A DNA stretch of 10,206 bases from Pseudomonadota bacterium (GTDB taxonomy: Bacteria > Pseudomonadota > Alphaproteobacteria > Acetobacterales > Acetobacteraceae). The stretch is taken from assembly GCA_021779655.1 (NCBI GenBank), contig JAJYAF010000048.1, positions 1-10,206 of the forward strand, read 5' to 3'. Each line of letters starts with the position of its first letter. The stretch's first letter is position 1. Position numbers and translations under genes: made by a program. A model generated the notes under the pieces. The model saw nothing but the letters and a program-made list of their open reading frames with translations, did not search any database and had not been told where the DNA came from. Below are positions 1 to 6,838 of this stretch, one piece after another.

Positions 1-1158
1 GCGTATCTTCAGGAACAGGACATGGTGTTCCCGGACCGCGACCATTTCGGCGGCACGTTTTTCCAGCAATGCCGCATGTCCGCCGCCGGGTTGCCGCAGA
101 TTTCCGCCGTGTTCGGCGGCTGCACGGCGGGCGGCGCCTATATTCCCGCGCTTTCCGACGAGCTGGTGATGGTGCGCGGCACCGGGCGCATCCATCTCGG
201 CGGCCCGCCCATCGTCAAGGCCGCCATCAACGAAATCGTGGATGGCGAGACCCTGGGCGGCGCGGAGATGCACACGCTCGTCTCCGGCGTCTCCGACTAT
301 CTGGCGGAGACCGAGCTGGCGGCGCTGGCCAAGCTGCGGGATATCATCGGCTCCCTGGGCCTGCGCGCGCAGCCGCGCCCGCCGGAGCCGGCGCGCTCGC
401 CGCTCCACGACCCGGCCGAGCTGGGCGGGATCGTCGGCACCGACCTCAAGCGCCCCTATGATGTGCGCGAGGTGATCGCCCGCATGGTGGACGGCAGCGA
501 ATTTCAGGAGTTCAAGCCGGCCTACGGTTCCACCCTGGTATGCGGCTTCGCGGCGATTCATGGCGAGAAGGTGGGCATCCTGGCCAATAACGGCGTGCTG
601 TTTTCGGAAGCCGCGACCAAGGGCGCGCATTTCATTGAGTTATCCGACCAGCGCGAAACCCCGCTGCTCTTTCTGCAGAACATAACCGGCTTCATGGTCG
701 GCACCGAGGCGGAGCGTCATGGCATCGCCAAACACTCCGCCAAGCTCGTCTATGCGGTAGCCAACGCGCGCGTGCCGCGCTTCACGGTCATCATCGGCGG
801 CTCCTACGGCGCCGGCAATTACGGCATGTGCGGGCGCGGTTTCCGCCCGCGTTTTCTGTTCAGCTGGCCGAATGCGCGCATCGCCACCATGAGCGCCGAT
901 GTCGCCGCCACGGTGGTTACCGAACTGCGCCGCGACAGCCTCACGCGCGGGGCGGCGGATGAGGCGGAAATCGCCCGGGTGGACCGCGAGACGCGCGCGC
1001 AGTTCGAGGAACAGAGCACGCCGTATTACGCCACCGCCCGCATCTGGGATGACGGCATCATCGAGCCGCAACAGACCCGCGACGTGCTCGGGCTTTGCCT
1101 GGCGCTTGCCGCCCGGCGGGTGGAACTGCCGCCCAACCGGCCGGTTTACAGGATGTGA
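1..1158 (+). CDS. Acyl-CoA carboxylase carboxyltransferase (beta) subunit, methylcrotonyl-/geranyl-CoA carboxylase type, 5'-truncated
   Basis: The reading frame is open from base 1, so the N-terminus lies outside; 385 residues are visible, against roughly 530-540 for complete family members. The protein would transfer the carboxyl group from carboxybiotin to an acyl-CoA in the cytoplasm. Family signatures run in order: VFPDRDHFGG near the start, CTAGGAYIPA, LGGPPIVKAA, PYDVREVIARMVDG, ILANNGVLFSEAATKGAHF, LLFLQNITGFMVG and GGSYGAGNYGMCGR. These place it in the methylcrotonyl-CoA/geranyl-CoA carboxylase group rather than the AccD group. It sits 5 bases before the biotin carboxylase subunit, so the two form one enzyme. 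Some segments are diverged: where I recall MGGEQAA after the NARI motif, this protein has MSADVAA (bases about 889-909), and LVKAATGE is replaced by IVKAAINE. The substrate (3-methylcrotonyl-, geranyl- or another acyl-CoA) cannot be fixed from this fragment; a liu or atu operon is likely. Confidence 0.9.
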   Translation, partial: AYLQEQDMVFPDRDHFGGTFFQQCRMSAAGLPQISAVFGGCTAGGAYIPALSDELVMVRGTGRIHLGGPPIVKAAINEIVDGETLGGAEMHTLVSGVSDYLAETELAALAKLRDIIGSLGLRAQPRPPEPARSPLHDPAELGGIVGTDLKRPYDVREVIARMVDGSEFQEFKPAYGSTLVCGFAAIHGEKVGILANNGVLFSEAATKGAHFIELSDQRETPLLFLQNITGFMVGTEAERHGIAKHSAKLVYAVANARVPRFTVIIGGSYGAGNYGMCGRGFRPRFLFSWPNARIATMSADVAATVVTELRRDSLTRGAADEAEIARVDRETRAQFEEQSTPYYATARIWDDGIIEPQQTRDVLGLCLALAARRVELPPNRPVYRM

Positions 1159-1163
1159 CCCGC

Positions 1164-3176
1164 ATGATCCCCTCGCTGCTCATTGCCAATCGCGGTGAGA
1201 TCGCCGTGCGCGTCATGCGCAGCTGCGCGCGGCTCGGCATCCGCAGTATCGCCGTCTATTCCGATGCCGACCGCGATGCCCTGCATGTGCGCCTCGCCGA
1301 TGAGGCGGTGCGGATCGGCCCCGCGCCTGCGCGGGAGAGCTATTTGCGGGCCGAGGCGATCATGGAGGCGGCGGCCCGCACCGGTGCCGCCGCCATCCAT
1401 CCGGGCTATGGATTTCTTTCCGAGAAGCCCGAGCTTCCCCGTCTCTGCGCGGCGGCGGGGCTGGTCTGGGTGGGGCCGTCGGCGGAATCGATTCACCTGA
1501 TGGGCGACAAGATCCGCGCCAAGCGCATCGCCGCCGAGGCCGGGGTGAAAAGCGTGCCCGGCTACCAGGGGGATGAACAATCCACCGCCCGGCTGCGCGA
1601 GGAGGCCGGGCGCGTCGGTTTTCCGCTGATGGTCAAGGCCTCTGCCGGGGGTGGCGGGCGCGGCATGCGCCGGGTTCATGCGCCCGGGGAACTCGACGCC
1701 GCGCTGGATATCGCCCGGCGCGAGGCGGAAGCCGCCTTCGGCGATCCCGCTTTGCTGATCGAGCGTCTCGTGCTTCGCCCGCGCCATCTGGAGGTGCAGG
1801 TGGCCGGCGATAAGCATGGCAATCTCGTACACCTGTTCGAGCGCGACTGTTCCGTGCAGCGCAATAACCAGAAAGTGCTGGAGGAGGCGCCCGCCCCCAA
1901 CCTGCCCGAGGCGGCGCGCGCGGCGCTGCTGGGCAATGCCGTCAGGCTGAGCCGGGCGATCGGCTATGACAACCTCGGCACGGTGGAATTCATTTTCGAG
2001 GACGGCCAGGACGAGCCCTGGTTTCTGGAAATGAATACCCGCTTGCAGGTCGAGCATCCGGTGACCGAGGCGATCACCGGCCAGGATCTGGTGGAATGGC
2101 AGATCCGGATTGTCTGCGGCGAGAAGCTGCCCCTCTCCCAGGAGATGATCCATGCGCGCGGCCACGCGATCGAGGCGCGCATCACCGCGGAGCGGGCGGA
2201 TCGGGGCTTCAGCCCCGATGCCGGAACTATCCAGCTCTATCGCCCGCCGGAAACGCTCCGTTTCGATTCCGGCATTACGCGCGGCAGCGCCGTGACCCTG
2301 TTCTATGATTCGCTGCTGGCCAAGGCCATCGCCCATGGCGGAACGCGGGAGGAGGCGCTGGCCCGGCTCAAGGAGGGGCTGCGCCATACGGTCATTCTGG
2401 GGCCGCAAACCACGCTCGCCTTCCTGGCCGACACGCTGGATCAGCCGGATTTCGCCACGGGCCGCGCCACCACGCGTCTCATCGAGGAGGCGTTTGCCGG
2501 TGGCTGGACGCCGCCCGCCAGGCATCTCGACCTGGCCCGCGCCCTCGCCGCCGTGCTGGCCACCGCGCCCCGGCAAGGTCATGGCCCGGCCGTCGCTACT
2601 ACGGCCTGGGACACGCTCTCGGGCTTCCGGGTGCTGGCCCCGGCGGGGGTGGGCGCGGCCGCGCATGTGCTGGTGAGCGATGAAGCGGAAACGGCGGAGC
2701 GCGTGGTGACATGCCCTGGGCCGGACTTCTACCGGGTCGCGGACAAGACCGGCGCGCGCGACCTGCGTTTGCGGCTTCGGGGCGAGGCGTTCGAGGCGGA
2801 GCATGAGGGACATGTCATCCCCGGCTGTTTCGCCTGGGAGGGCGAGACACTCCATCTGCATCTGGGCGGCGAGACGCACCGGTTTTCCGTCTCCACACCC
2901 GCCCGGGCGGCGGCCTCCGGCGGCGGCAAGGGCGGTGCCGCCTCCGGCGCGGTGCTGGCGCCGATGCCGGGCGTGATCGCCGAGGTCAAGGCCGGGCCGG
3001 GCGAGCGCGTGGAAGCGGGGCAGACCGTGCTGGTGCTGGAATCGATGAAATTATTCACCTCCCTCAGCGCGCCGGCAACCGGCACGGTGGCGGAGGTTCA
3101 CTGCCGCGTGGGAGAGACGGTCCCGGCGGGGGCGCGCCTGATGAACATCACGCCGGAGGCCGGCGCGGCGTCATAA
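1164..3176 (+). CDS. Acyl-CoA carboxylase biotin carboxylase / biotin carrier (alpha) subunit
   Basis: This 670-residue cytoplasmic protein carboxylates its own biotin with ATP and bicarbonate and partners the beta subunit just upstream. Its length matches methylcrotonyl-CoA carboxylase alpha chains. It starts with the biotin carboxylase N-domain (LLIANRGEIAVRVMR, residues 5-19; HPGYGFLSE near 80). An ATP-grasp domain follows, with the glycine-rich loop KASAGGGGRGMR at 158-169, metal ligands E275, E289 and N291, and the LQVEHPVTE motif. Next come the carboxylase C-domain, a poorly conserved linker (about 450-590), and a C-terminal biotinyl domain with ESMK, biotin lysine K629. The ATG at 1164 is chosen because family members begin with this motif and AGGA lies about 10 bases upstream. 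An in-frame upstream ATG at 1095 falls inside the beta-subunit gene and is not needed. One small oddity is EKPELPRLC after GYGFLS, where ENA-type residues are common. Confidence 0.95.
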   Translation: MIPSLLIANRGEIAVRVMRSCARLGIRSIAVYSDADRDALHVRLADEAVRIGPAPARESYLRAEAIMEAAARTGAAAIHPGYGFLSEKPELPRLCAAAGLVWVGPSAESIHLMGDKIRAKRIAAEAGVKSVPGYQGDEQSTARLREEAGRVGFPLMVKASAGGGGRGMRRVHAPGELDAALDIARREAEAAFGDPALLIERLVLRPRHLEVQVAGDKHGNLVHLFERDCSVQRNNQKVLEEAPAPNLPEAARAALLGNAVRLSRAIGYDNLGTVEFIFEDGQDEPWFLEMNTRLQVEHPVTEAITGQDLVEWQIRIVCGEKLPLSQEMIHARGHAIEARITAERADRGFSPDAGTIQLYRPPETLRFDSGITRGSAVTLFYDSLLAKAIAHGGTREEALARLKEGLRHTVILGPQTTLAFLADTLDQPDFATGRATTRLIEEAFAGGWTPPARHLDLARALAAVLATAPRQGHGPAVATTAWDTLSGFRVLAPAGVGAAAHVLVSDEAETAERVVTCPGPDFYRVADKTGARDLRLRLRGEAFEAEHEGHVIPGCFAWEGETLHLHLGGETHRFSVSTPARAAASGGGKGGAASGAVLAPMPGVIAEVKAGPGERVEAGQTVLVLESMKLFTSLSAPATGTVAEVHCRVGETVPAGARLMNITPEAGAAS

Positions 3177-3217
3177 CCTCATTCGCAATCATGGGCGCCC
3201 CGCGCGGTATCTTTTCC

Positions 3218-3661
3218 TCAATTCCCGGGATTGAGATGCTGGGCGGCGCGGCCGGGGGAGGGCTGGCTCGGGTGCTCCGGATCGCCCACGACGAACATCT
3301 GGTGCAGGACCGCGCCAAGGCTTGGCACGTCGTCGTTCGCCGGCGCTGCGGCAGCTGCCGGAGTGGCGGTGGCGATGGGCTGCGCCTGGGATTGCGCGCC
3401 GCCGGATTGCGCGGCGCCGGATTGCGCGGCACCCGGCTGGGCGCCCGGCTGCGGCGCGGCGTTAGCGGCGGGCGCAGGTGCCGCGGCCGGAGCCGGCGTC
3501 TCGCCCGGAAGACCGGGGACGAGATGCGACATGATCGAATCCGGCCCAAACAAATGCACGACGATGCCCGAGGGGCGGGGTTCCGGGTTGGATCTGGCCT
3601 GGGCGGCGGTCGCGCCGCAGCAGAGGAGCAGGGCGGTCAGCAGAATACGGTTGAATGGCAA
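3218..3661 (-). CDS. Small exported Pro/Ala/Gln-rich protein of unknown function
   Basis: I do not recognise this 147-residue protein. It opens with a classic Sec signal peptide: a short basic n-region (MPFNR), a hydrophobic core ILLTALLLCCGAT, and an AQA cleavage site after residue 22. No lipobox is present, so cleavage by signal peptidase I is expected. The mature part has a short conserved-looking segment (GIVVHLFGPDSIMSH, residues 32-46), then a low-complexity Pro/Ala/Gln tract (about 55-110) with three GAAQS-like pentapeptides, and a second ordered-looking segment (DVPSLGAVLHQMFVVGDPEH, 111-130). The TTG start at 3661 is preferred because a perfect GGAGG lies 5 bases upstream and it gives the cleanest signal peptide. 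An in-frame ATG at 3688 would add nine residues (MLAASPEAA). The gene is divergent from the DsbA-like gene and convergent with the carboxylase. A periplasmic or secreted location is inferred. Confidence 0.65.
   Translation of the reverse strand: MPFNRILLTALLLCCGATAAQARSNPEPRPSGIVVHLFGPDSIMSHLVPGLPGETPAPAAAPAPAANAAPQPGAQPGAAQSGAAQSGGAQSQAQPIATATPAAAAAPANDDVPSLGAVLHQMFVVGDPEHPSQPSPGRAAQHLNPGN
3389..3433. repeat. Three tandem 15-bp units inside the small exported-protein gene
   Basis: Three head-to-tail copies of GGATTGCGCGGCGCC (plus strand) occupy 3389-3403, 3404-3418 and 3419-3433. They differ only at unit positions 11 and 13. The unit is five codons long, so on the minus strand it encodes GAAQS, GAAQS and GGAQS in the low-complexity tract. 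Gain or loss of a unit would keep the frame. Confidence 0.9.
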
Positions 3662-3666
3662 AGCGG

Positions 3667-3671
3667 CCTCC
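3667..3671 (-). promoter_or_regulatory. Shine-Dalgarno GGAGG deciding a TTG start
   Basis: Read on the minus strand, GGAGG is followed by the 5-base spacer CCGCT and then TTG (3661-3659). This is the strongest ribosome binding site near the 5' end of the small exported-protein gene. It supports TTG over the upstream ATG at 3688, whose only upstream match is a weak AGGCGG. Confidence 0.6.
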
Positions 3672-3722
3672 GGTGATGCGGCCAGCATAATGCGGCGCCG
3701 CCTGTTGGCAAAGCGCCTGGGA

Positions 3723-3752
3723 TTGCCTGAAGCTTGGCGGCGGCGGGAAAAT
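3723..3752 (+). promoter_or_regulatory. Candidate promoter for the DsbA/FrnE-like gene
   Basis: TTGCCT (3723-3728) and GAAAAT (3747-3752) are separated by 18 bases, each with four of six matches to the sigma-70 consensus. The predicted start of transcription would leave only a short leader without a clear ribosome binding site before the ATG at 3771. This is a weak by-eye match. Confidence 0.2.
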
Positions 3753-3770
3753 GCGGCTAAACTTGGCGCG

Positions 3771-4439
3771 ATGAACATTCTCGCGCCCCTGCCGGTTCGT
3801 TTATCCATCGAGGTCGTTTTCGATTTCGTCTGTCCCTGGTGCTATCTCGGCGTGCGGCGGCTGAACTTTCTGCTCGCGCGCCGCCGGGATCTGCGGGTGG
3901 AGCTGGTCTGGCGGCCGTTTCTGCTGAATCCGGACATGCCGCGCCAGGGGATGACGCGAGCCGACTACATGATCCGCAAATTCGGCGCGGAAGACCGGGC
4001 GCGCCGGCTTTATGCCTCCATCGCCCGTCTCGGCGCGGCGGAAGGGGTGCGGTTCAATTTTTCGGCCATTCGCCGCACGCCCAACAGTGTCGATGCCCAC
4101 CGGCTGGTAAGCCATGCCGCCGGATACGGCGTGGCGGATGAGATGGTGCAGGCGATCTTCCAGGCCTATTTCGTGGAGGGGCAGGATATCGGCGACACCG
4201 ATACGCTTGCCCTGATCGGCGCGGCGCACGGGCTGGACCGGGATTCCTGTCGTGATTTCCTGCTCGGCTCGGAGGGCACGGAACAGGTTCACGCGGAAAA
4301 CCTTCAGGCCCACCGCCTGGGCATCAACGGGGTACCCTGTTTCCTGATCGACGGCGAGCATGCGATCGCCGGCGCGCAGGAGGGCGAGGTGCTGGAGCGG
4401 CTGATCGAACTGGCGGCCAGCACCCCGCGCGGGGGATAA
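3771..4439 (+). CDS. DsbA-family oxidoreductase, FrnE / 2-hydroxychromene-2-carboxylate isomerase-like
   Basis: A 222-residue thioredoxin-fold protein of the DsbA/FrnE family. The opening strand IEVVFDFV leads into the redox motif CPWC (C21-C24) and then YLGVRRLN, the usual start of FrnE-type proteins. An alpha-helical insert follows (about 60-165), then the returning thioredoxin half LGINGVPCFLIDG with the cis-proline P189. There is no signal peptide, so a cytoplasmic thiol-disulfide oxidoreductase or isomerase role is likely; polyketide-linked FrnE and glutathione-dependent isomerases share the fold. A third cysteine, C190, directly follows the cis-proline, where Thr or another residue is more usual. 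The ATG at 3771 fits the family's start; the open frame continues far upstream but is only the shadow of the opposite-strand gene. No clear ribosome binding site is visible. The gene stands alone between a divergent neighbour and lpxR. The substrate is unknown. Confidence 0.88.
   Translation: MNILAPLPVRLSIEVVFDFVCPWCYLGVRRLNFLLARRRDLRVELVWRPFLLNPDMPRQGMTRADYMIRKFGAEDRARRLYASIARLGAAEGVRFNFSAIRRTPNSVDAHRLVSHAAGYGVADEMVQAIFQAYFVEGQDIGDTDTLALIGAAHGLDRDSCRDFLLGSEGTEQVHAENLQAHRLGINGVPCFLIDGEHAIAGAQEGEVLERLIELAASTPRGG
4423..4434. repeat. 12-bp GC palindrome just before the FrnE-like stop codon
   Basis: CCCCGCGCGGGG is a perfect palindrome ending two bases before the TAA at 4437-4439. It could form a very tight hairpin, but no T-run follows on either strand, so it is not a standard intrinsic terminator. 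Confidence 0.4.
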
Positions 4440-4522
4440 GGCTCGATCCACGCCTGATATTCCTTTAATCCCGCGGGCGGCACTGGCAACTTGGCGGACC
4501 AGGGCATATTCTGTAAGCAGGG

Positions 4523-4551
4523 TTGCCGCTTTTATCGCGCTCTCGGATACC
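4523..4551 (+). promoter_or_regulatory. Candidate promoter for the lpxR-like gene
   Basis: TTGCCG (4523-4528) and GATACC (4546-4551) lie 17 bases apart in the 146-base gap before the lpxR-like gene. They match four and three of six consensus positions. Transcription from here would give a leader of about 28 bases carrying the GGAG at 4573-4576, which is consistent with the GTG start. The match is weak. Confidence 0.22.
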
Positions 4552-4572
4552 GATATACAAAAGCGCAGCAGG

Positions 4573-4576
4573 GGAG
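4573..4576 (+). promoter_or_regulatory. Shine-Dalgarno GGAG favouring a GTG start at 4586
   Basis: GGAG within AGGGGAGAA lies 9 bases before GTG at 4586. The competing in-frame ATG at 4622 has only GGAA (4612-4615) 6 bases upstream. The stronger site favours the GTG, although the ATG gives a more classical signal peptide. Confidence 0.5.
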
Positions 4577-4585
4577 AATTTCACG

Positions 4586-5653
4586 GTGGGGCAGACAGAC
4601 AACAACAATGCGGAATTGAAGATGGCCGCCGGACGCTCCACGGCTGCCATACTGGCTGCCAGGCCGGCTTTGGCCCTGGTTCTGGCGCTGCCGCTGCTGG
4701 CCCCTGGCCATGCCGCCCGGGCTGCCGACCCGCTGAACGATCCGGCCAGCATCGTCAGCCTGACCGTGGAGAACGACGCGTTCTCGCTCCCCGGCACCGA
4801 CCGCTATTACACGGCGGGCGAGAGCCTCAGCTACGTGCTGCCAACCGGCGTCCTGCCGGATTTTCTGGCCGGCCTCGGCCATCAATGGTTTGGCGACGGG
4901 TCGCAGCGGCTGGAGTTCAATCTGCAAAGCACGATCTATACCCCGGTCGACACGCAGGCTTACAATCCCGACCCCGAGGATCGGCCCTATGCCGGCCAAC
5001 TTACGCTGCACGGAACGCTCATCCAGGACACCAGCGCGATGCGCAGCTTCATCCAGGTGAGCGTGGGCGTGGTCGGTCCGGCCGCGCTCGGCCAGTCCAT
5101 TCAGAACGGGTTTCATCAGATCATCGGCCAGCACGGCAATAACGGCTGGCATTATCAGCTGCACAACGAGCCGACGCTCGATTTCTTCGGCGGCCGCATC
5201 TGGCGCTACGATCTCGCGAGCTTCGCCAACGGCAATTTGGACATCCAGTTCCTGCCGCAGGTGAGCGAGCAGGTCGGCAATACCGAGATTTTCGCCCAGG
5301 CGGGCGGAATATTCCGCATCGGATCCGGCCTCAATTCCGATTTCGGGCCCAATCTCATCCAGCCGGCCATGAGCGGCACCAACGCCTACACGCCCACGCA
5401 GCCGCTGGTCTGGTATATTTTCGGCGGGGCCTCGGGCCGGCTGGTGGCGCACGACATGCTGGTGCAGGGCAACGATTTTCGCTCCAGCCGTTCCGTCGGC
5501 CTTGATCCGCTGCAAGGCGATCTGGAGGTGGGCGCGGCGCTCATGGCCTTCGGCCTCTGCCTGTCGGCGACGGAAGTCTTCACCTCGCCGGAGTTCCACG
5601 GCGCGGCGCCCGCGTTCCAATACGGCTCGGTGACACTCTCGGGCCGTTTCTAG
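4586..5653 (+). CDS. LpxR-like lipid A deacylase (DUF2219 outer-membrane beta-barrel)
   Basis: A 355-residue exported protein of the LpxR family, whose Salmonella member removes the 3'-acyloxyacyl chain of lipid A in the outer membrane. A hydrophobic signal segment (AILAARPALALVLALPLLA, about 21-39) ends near AARA. The mature part starts with the family hallmark SLTVENDAF (58-66; N63-D64 correspond to the catalytic Asn-Asp region), then TDRYYTAGESLSY (71-83), RPYAGQL (133-139) and GFHQIIG with H177, the likely counterpart of the LpxR histidine. NEPTL (194-198) follows. The chain ends YGSVTLSGRF, alternating with a terminal Phe as expected of a barrel assembly signal. I recall YTNG or YTSG where this protein has YTAG (A77), so activity should not be assumed. 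The GTG start at 4586 is chosen for its ribosome binding site; ATG 4622 (343 residues) is the alternative. It stands alone and converges on rlmN with 12 bases between stops. Confidence 0.87.
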   Translation: MGQTDNNNAELKMAAGRSTAAILAARPALALVLALPLLAPGHAARAADPLNDPASIVSLTVENDAFSLPGTDRYYTAGESLSYVLPTGVLPDFLAGLGHQWFGDGSQRLEFNLQSTIYTPVDTQAYNPDPEDRPYAGQLTLHGTLIQDTSAMRSFIQVSVGVVGPAALGQSIQNGFHQIIGQHGNNGWHYQLHNEPTLDFFGGRIWRYDLASFANGNLDIQFLPQVSEQVGNTEIFAQAGGIFRIGSGLNSDFGPNLIQPAMSGTNAYTPTQPLVWYIFGGASGRLVAHDMLVQGNDFRSSRSVGLDPLQGDLEVGAALMAFGLCLSATEVFTSPEFHGAAPAFQYGSVTLSGRF

Positions 5654-5665
5654 CGCGCATTCCGT

Positions 5666-6838
5666 TCAGTGACGCGGGTTTTCCTCGGACGATTTCAGCT
5701 GCCCGCAGGCGGCTAGAATGTCCCGGCCCCGGGGGGTGCGGACGGGCGCGGAGTAGCCGGCGGCCATGACGATTTCCGCGAATTTGCGAATCGCAGCCGG
5801 TGTGGAGGTTTTATAGGGGCTGCCCGGCCAGGGGTTGAAGGGAATCAGGTTCACCTTGGCCGGCAGTCCGGCCAGCAGCCGTACCAGCGCCCGGGCATCG
5901 GCCTCGGAATCGTTGATGCCATCCAGCATGACATATTCGAAGGTGATGCGGCGGGCATTGGAGGCGCCGGGATAGCGCCGGCAGGCCGCAATCAGCTCCG
6001 CGATCGGGTATTTGCGGTTGAGCGGCACCAGCTCGTCCCGCAGGTCGTCGCGCACCGCGTGCAGGGAAACCGCGAGGTTGACACCCAGCTCCTCGCCCGC
6101 GCGGTCCATCATCGGCACCACACCGGAAGTGGAGAGCGTGATGCGGCGGCGGGACAGGCCGATGCCCTCGCCGTCCATGATGATCTTCATCGCGGCGGCG
6201 ACGTTTTCGTAGTTGTACAACGGCTCGCCCATGCCCATGAGCACAATGGTGGAGAGCAGGCGCGGCGTTTCGCCTTTCGGGCTTGGCCACTCGCCATAGG
6301 CGTCGCGCGCGGCCATGAACTGGCCGGTGATTTCCGCCGCCGAGAGGTTGCGGGAAAGGCGTTGCGTGCCGGTATGGCAGAACCGGCAGGAGAGCGTGCA
6401 GCCCACCTGGGAAGAAATGCACACGGCCCCGCGATCTTCCATCTTATCGGGGATATAGACGGTCTCCACCCTTTCGCCGTCGCGGAACTCGAAGAGGAAT
6501 TTGCGTGTCTGGTCCTGGCTGATCTGGTCGGTGGCGAGGCTCGGCCGGCCGATGACGAAATGTTGCGCGAGCTTGTGCTGGAGCGGCTTCGCGATGCTGC
6601 TCATGCGGGCGAAATCGGTAACGCCCTGGTGGTAGATCCAGTGCCAGAGCTGCTTGGTTCTGAATGGCTGCTCGCCGATCGCGGCGAGTGCCGCGCCAAG
6701 CTCCGCGCGCGAAAGACCCACGAGATCGCGCCGGCCATCCGGCAGCTCCGGGCCGGGCGGCGCGAAAGCGGCGGCCTTGGCGAGGATCCGTTCGCGTTCG
6801 GCGGCGGTAAGCGCGGCGTTGCGGGCGGCTATTGGCAT
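5666..6838 (-). CDS. rlmN: Dual-specificity 23S rRNA (A2503-C2) / tRNA (A37-C2) methyltransferase RlmN
   Basis: A 390-residue cytoplasmic radical-SAM enzyme that methylates C2 of A2503 in 23S rRNA and A37 in some tRNAs. The N-terminal accessory domain includes the typical [18 protein letters not shown]. The radical-SAM cluster is CTLSCRFC with C147, C151 and C154, in the setting [18 protein letters not shown]. It is followed by [38 protein letters not shown] and [12 protein letters not shown]. The second methyl-carrier cysteine is C378 in the terminal AACGQL motif, so the catalytic set is complete; Cfr-type resistance is not suggested. The ATG at 6838 overlaps the end of the IalB-like gene by 10 bases. 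An AAGAAGG sits only one base before this ATG, too close for a good ribosome binding site, so translational coupling from ialB is likely. Its stop is 12 bases from that of the convergent lpxR-like gene. Confidence 0.97.
   Translation of the reverse strand: MPIAARNAALTAAERERILAKAAAFAPPGPELPDGRRDLVGLSRAELGAALAAIGEQPFRTKQLWHWIYHQGVTDFARMSSIAKPLQHKLAQHFVIGRPSLATDQISQDQTRKFLFEFRDGERVETVYIPDKMEDRGAVCISSQVGCTLSCRFCHTGTQRLSRNLSAAEITGQFMAARDAYGEWPSPKGETPRLLSTIVLMGMGEPLYNYENVAAAMKIIMDGEGIGLSRRRITLSTSGVVPMMDRAGEELGVNLAVSLHAVRDDLRDELVPLNRKYPIAELIAACRRYPGASNARRITFEYVMLDGINDSEADARALVRLLAGLPAKVNLIPFNPWPGSPYKTSTPAAIRKFAEIVMAAGYSAPVRTPRGRDILAACGQLKSSEENPRH

Noticed and set aside
1146..2879. 577-codon minus-strand open frame
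   Set aside because: It lies wholly antisense to the well-supported biotin carboxylase subunit and has no recognisable domain.
3195..3216. Possible terminator after the carboxylase operon (GCGC-CCC-GCGC then TATCTTTTCC)
   Set aside because: The stem is only 4 bp and the T-run is short and interrupted, too weak to annotate.
3217..3235. Inverted repeat CTCAAT(T)CCC/GGGATTGAG at the end of the exported-protein gene
   Set aside because: The arms pair only with a bulged T and no loop, and no T-run follows on either strand. It is probably incidental.
3191..3676. Plus-strand open frame, 161 codons, Gly/Arg-rich
   Set aside because: It has no ribosome binding site or domain and is antisense to the signal-peptide protein; the composition is typical of a shadow frame in GC-rich DNA.
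3231..3770. 180-codon N-terminal extension of the FrnE-like gene
   Set aside because: The extension is low-complexity antisense of the exported-protein gene. Family members begin a few residues before the CPWC strand, which fits the ATG at 3771.
3751..3774. Seven-codon mini-frame (MRLNLAR) whose TGA overlaps the FrnE-like ATG, preceded by GGCGGGAAA
   Set aside because: It could be a coupling leader, but the spacing to GGCGGG is short and the same bases fit a -10 element (3747-3752). There is too little evidence to call it.
4532..5620. 362-codon minus-strand open frame
   Set aside because: It is antisense to the LpxR-like gene with no domain or ribosome binding site; a shadow.
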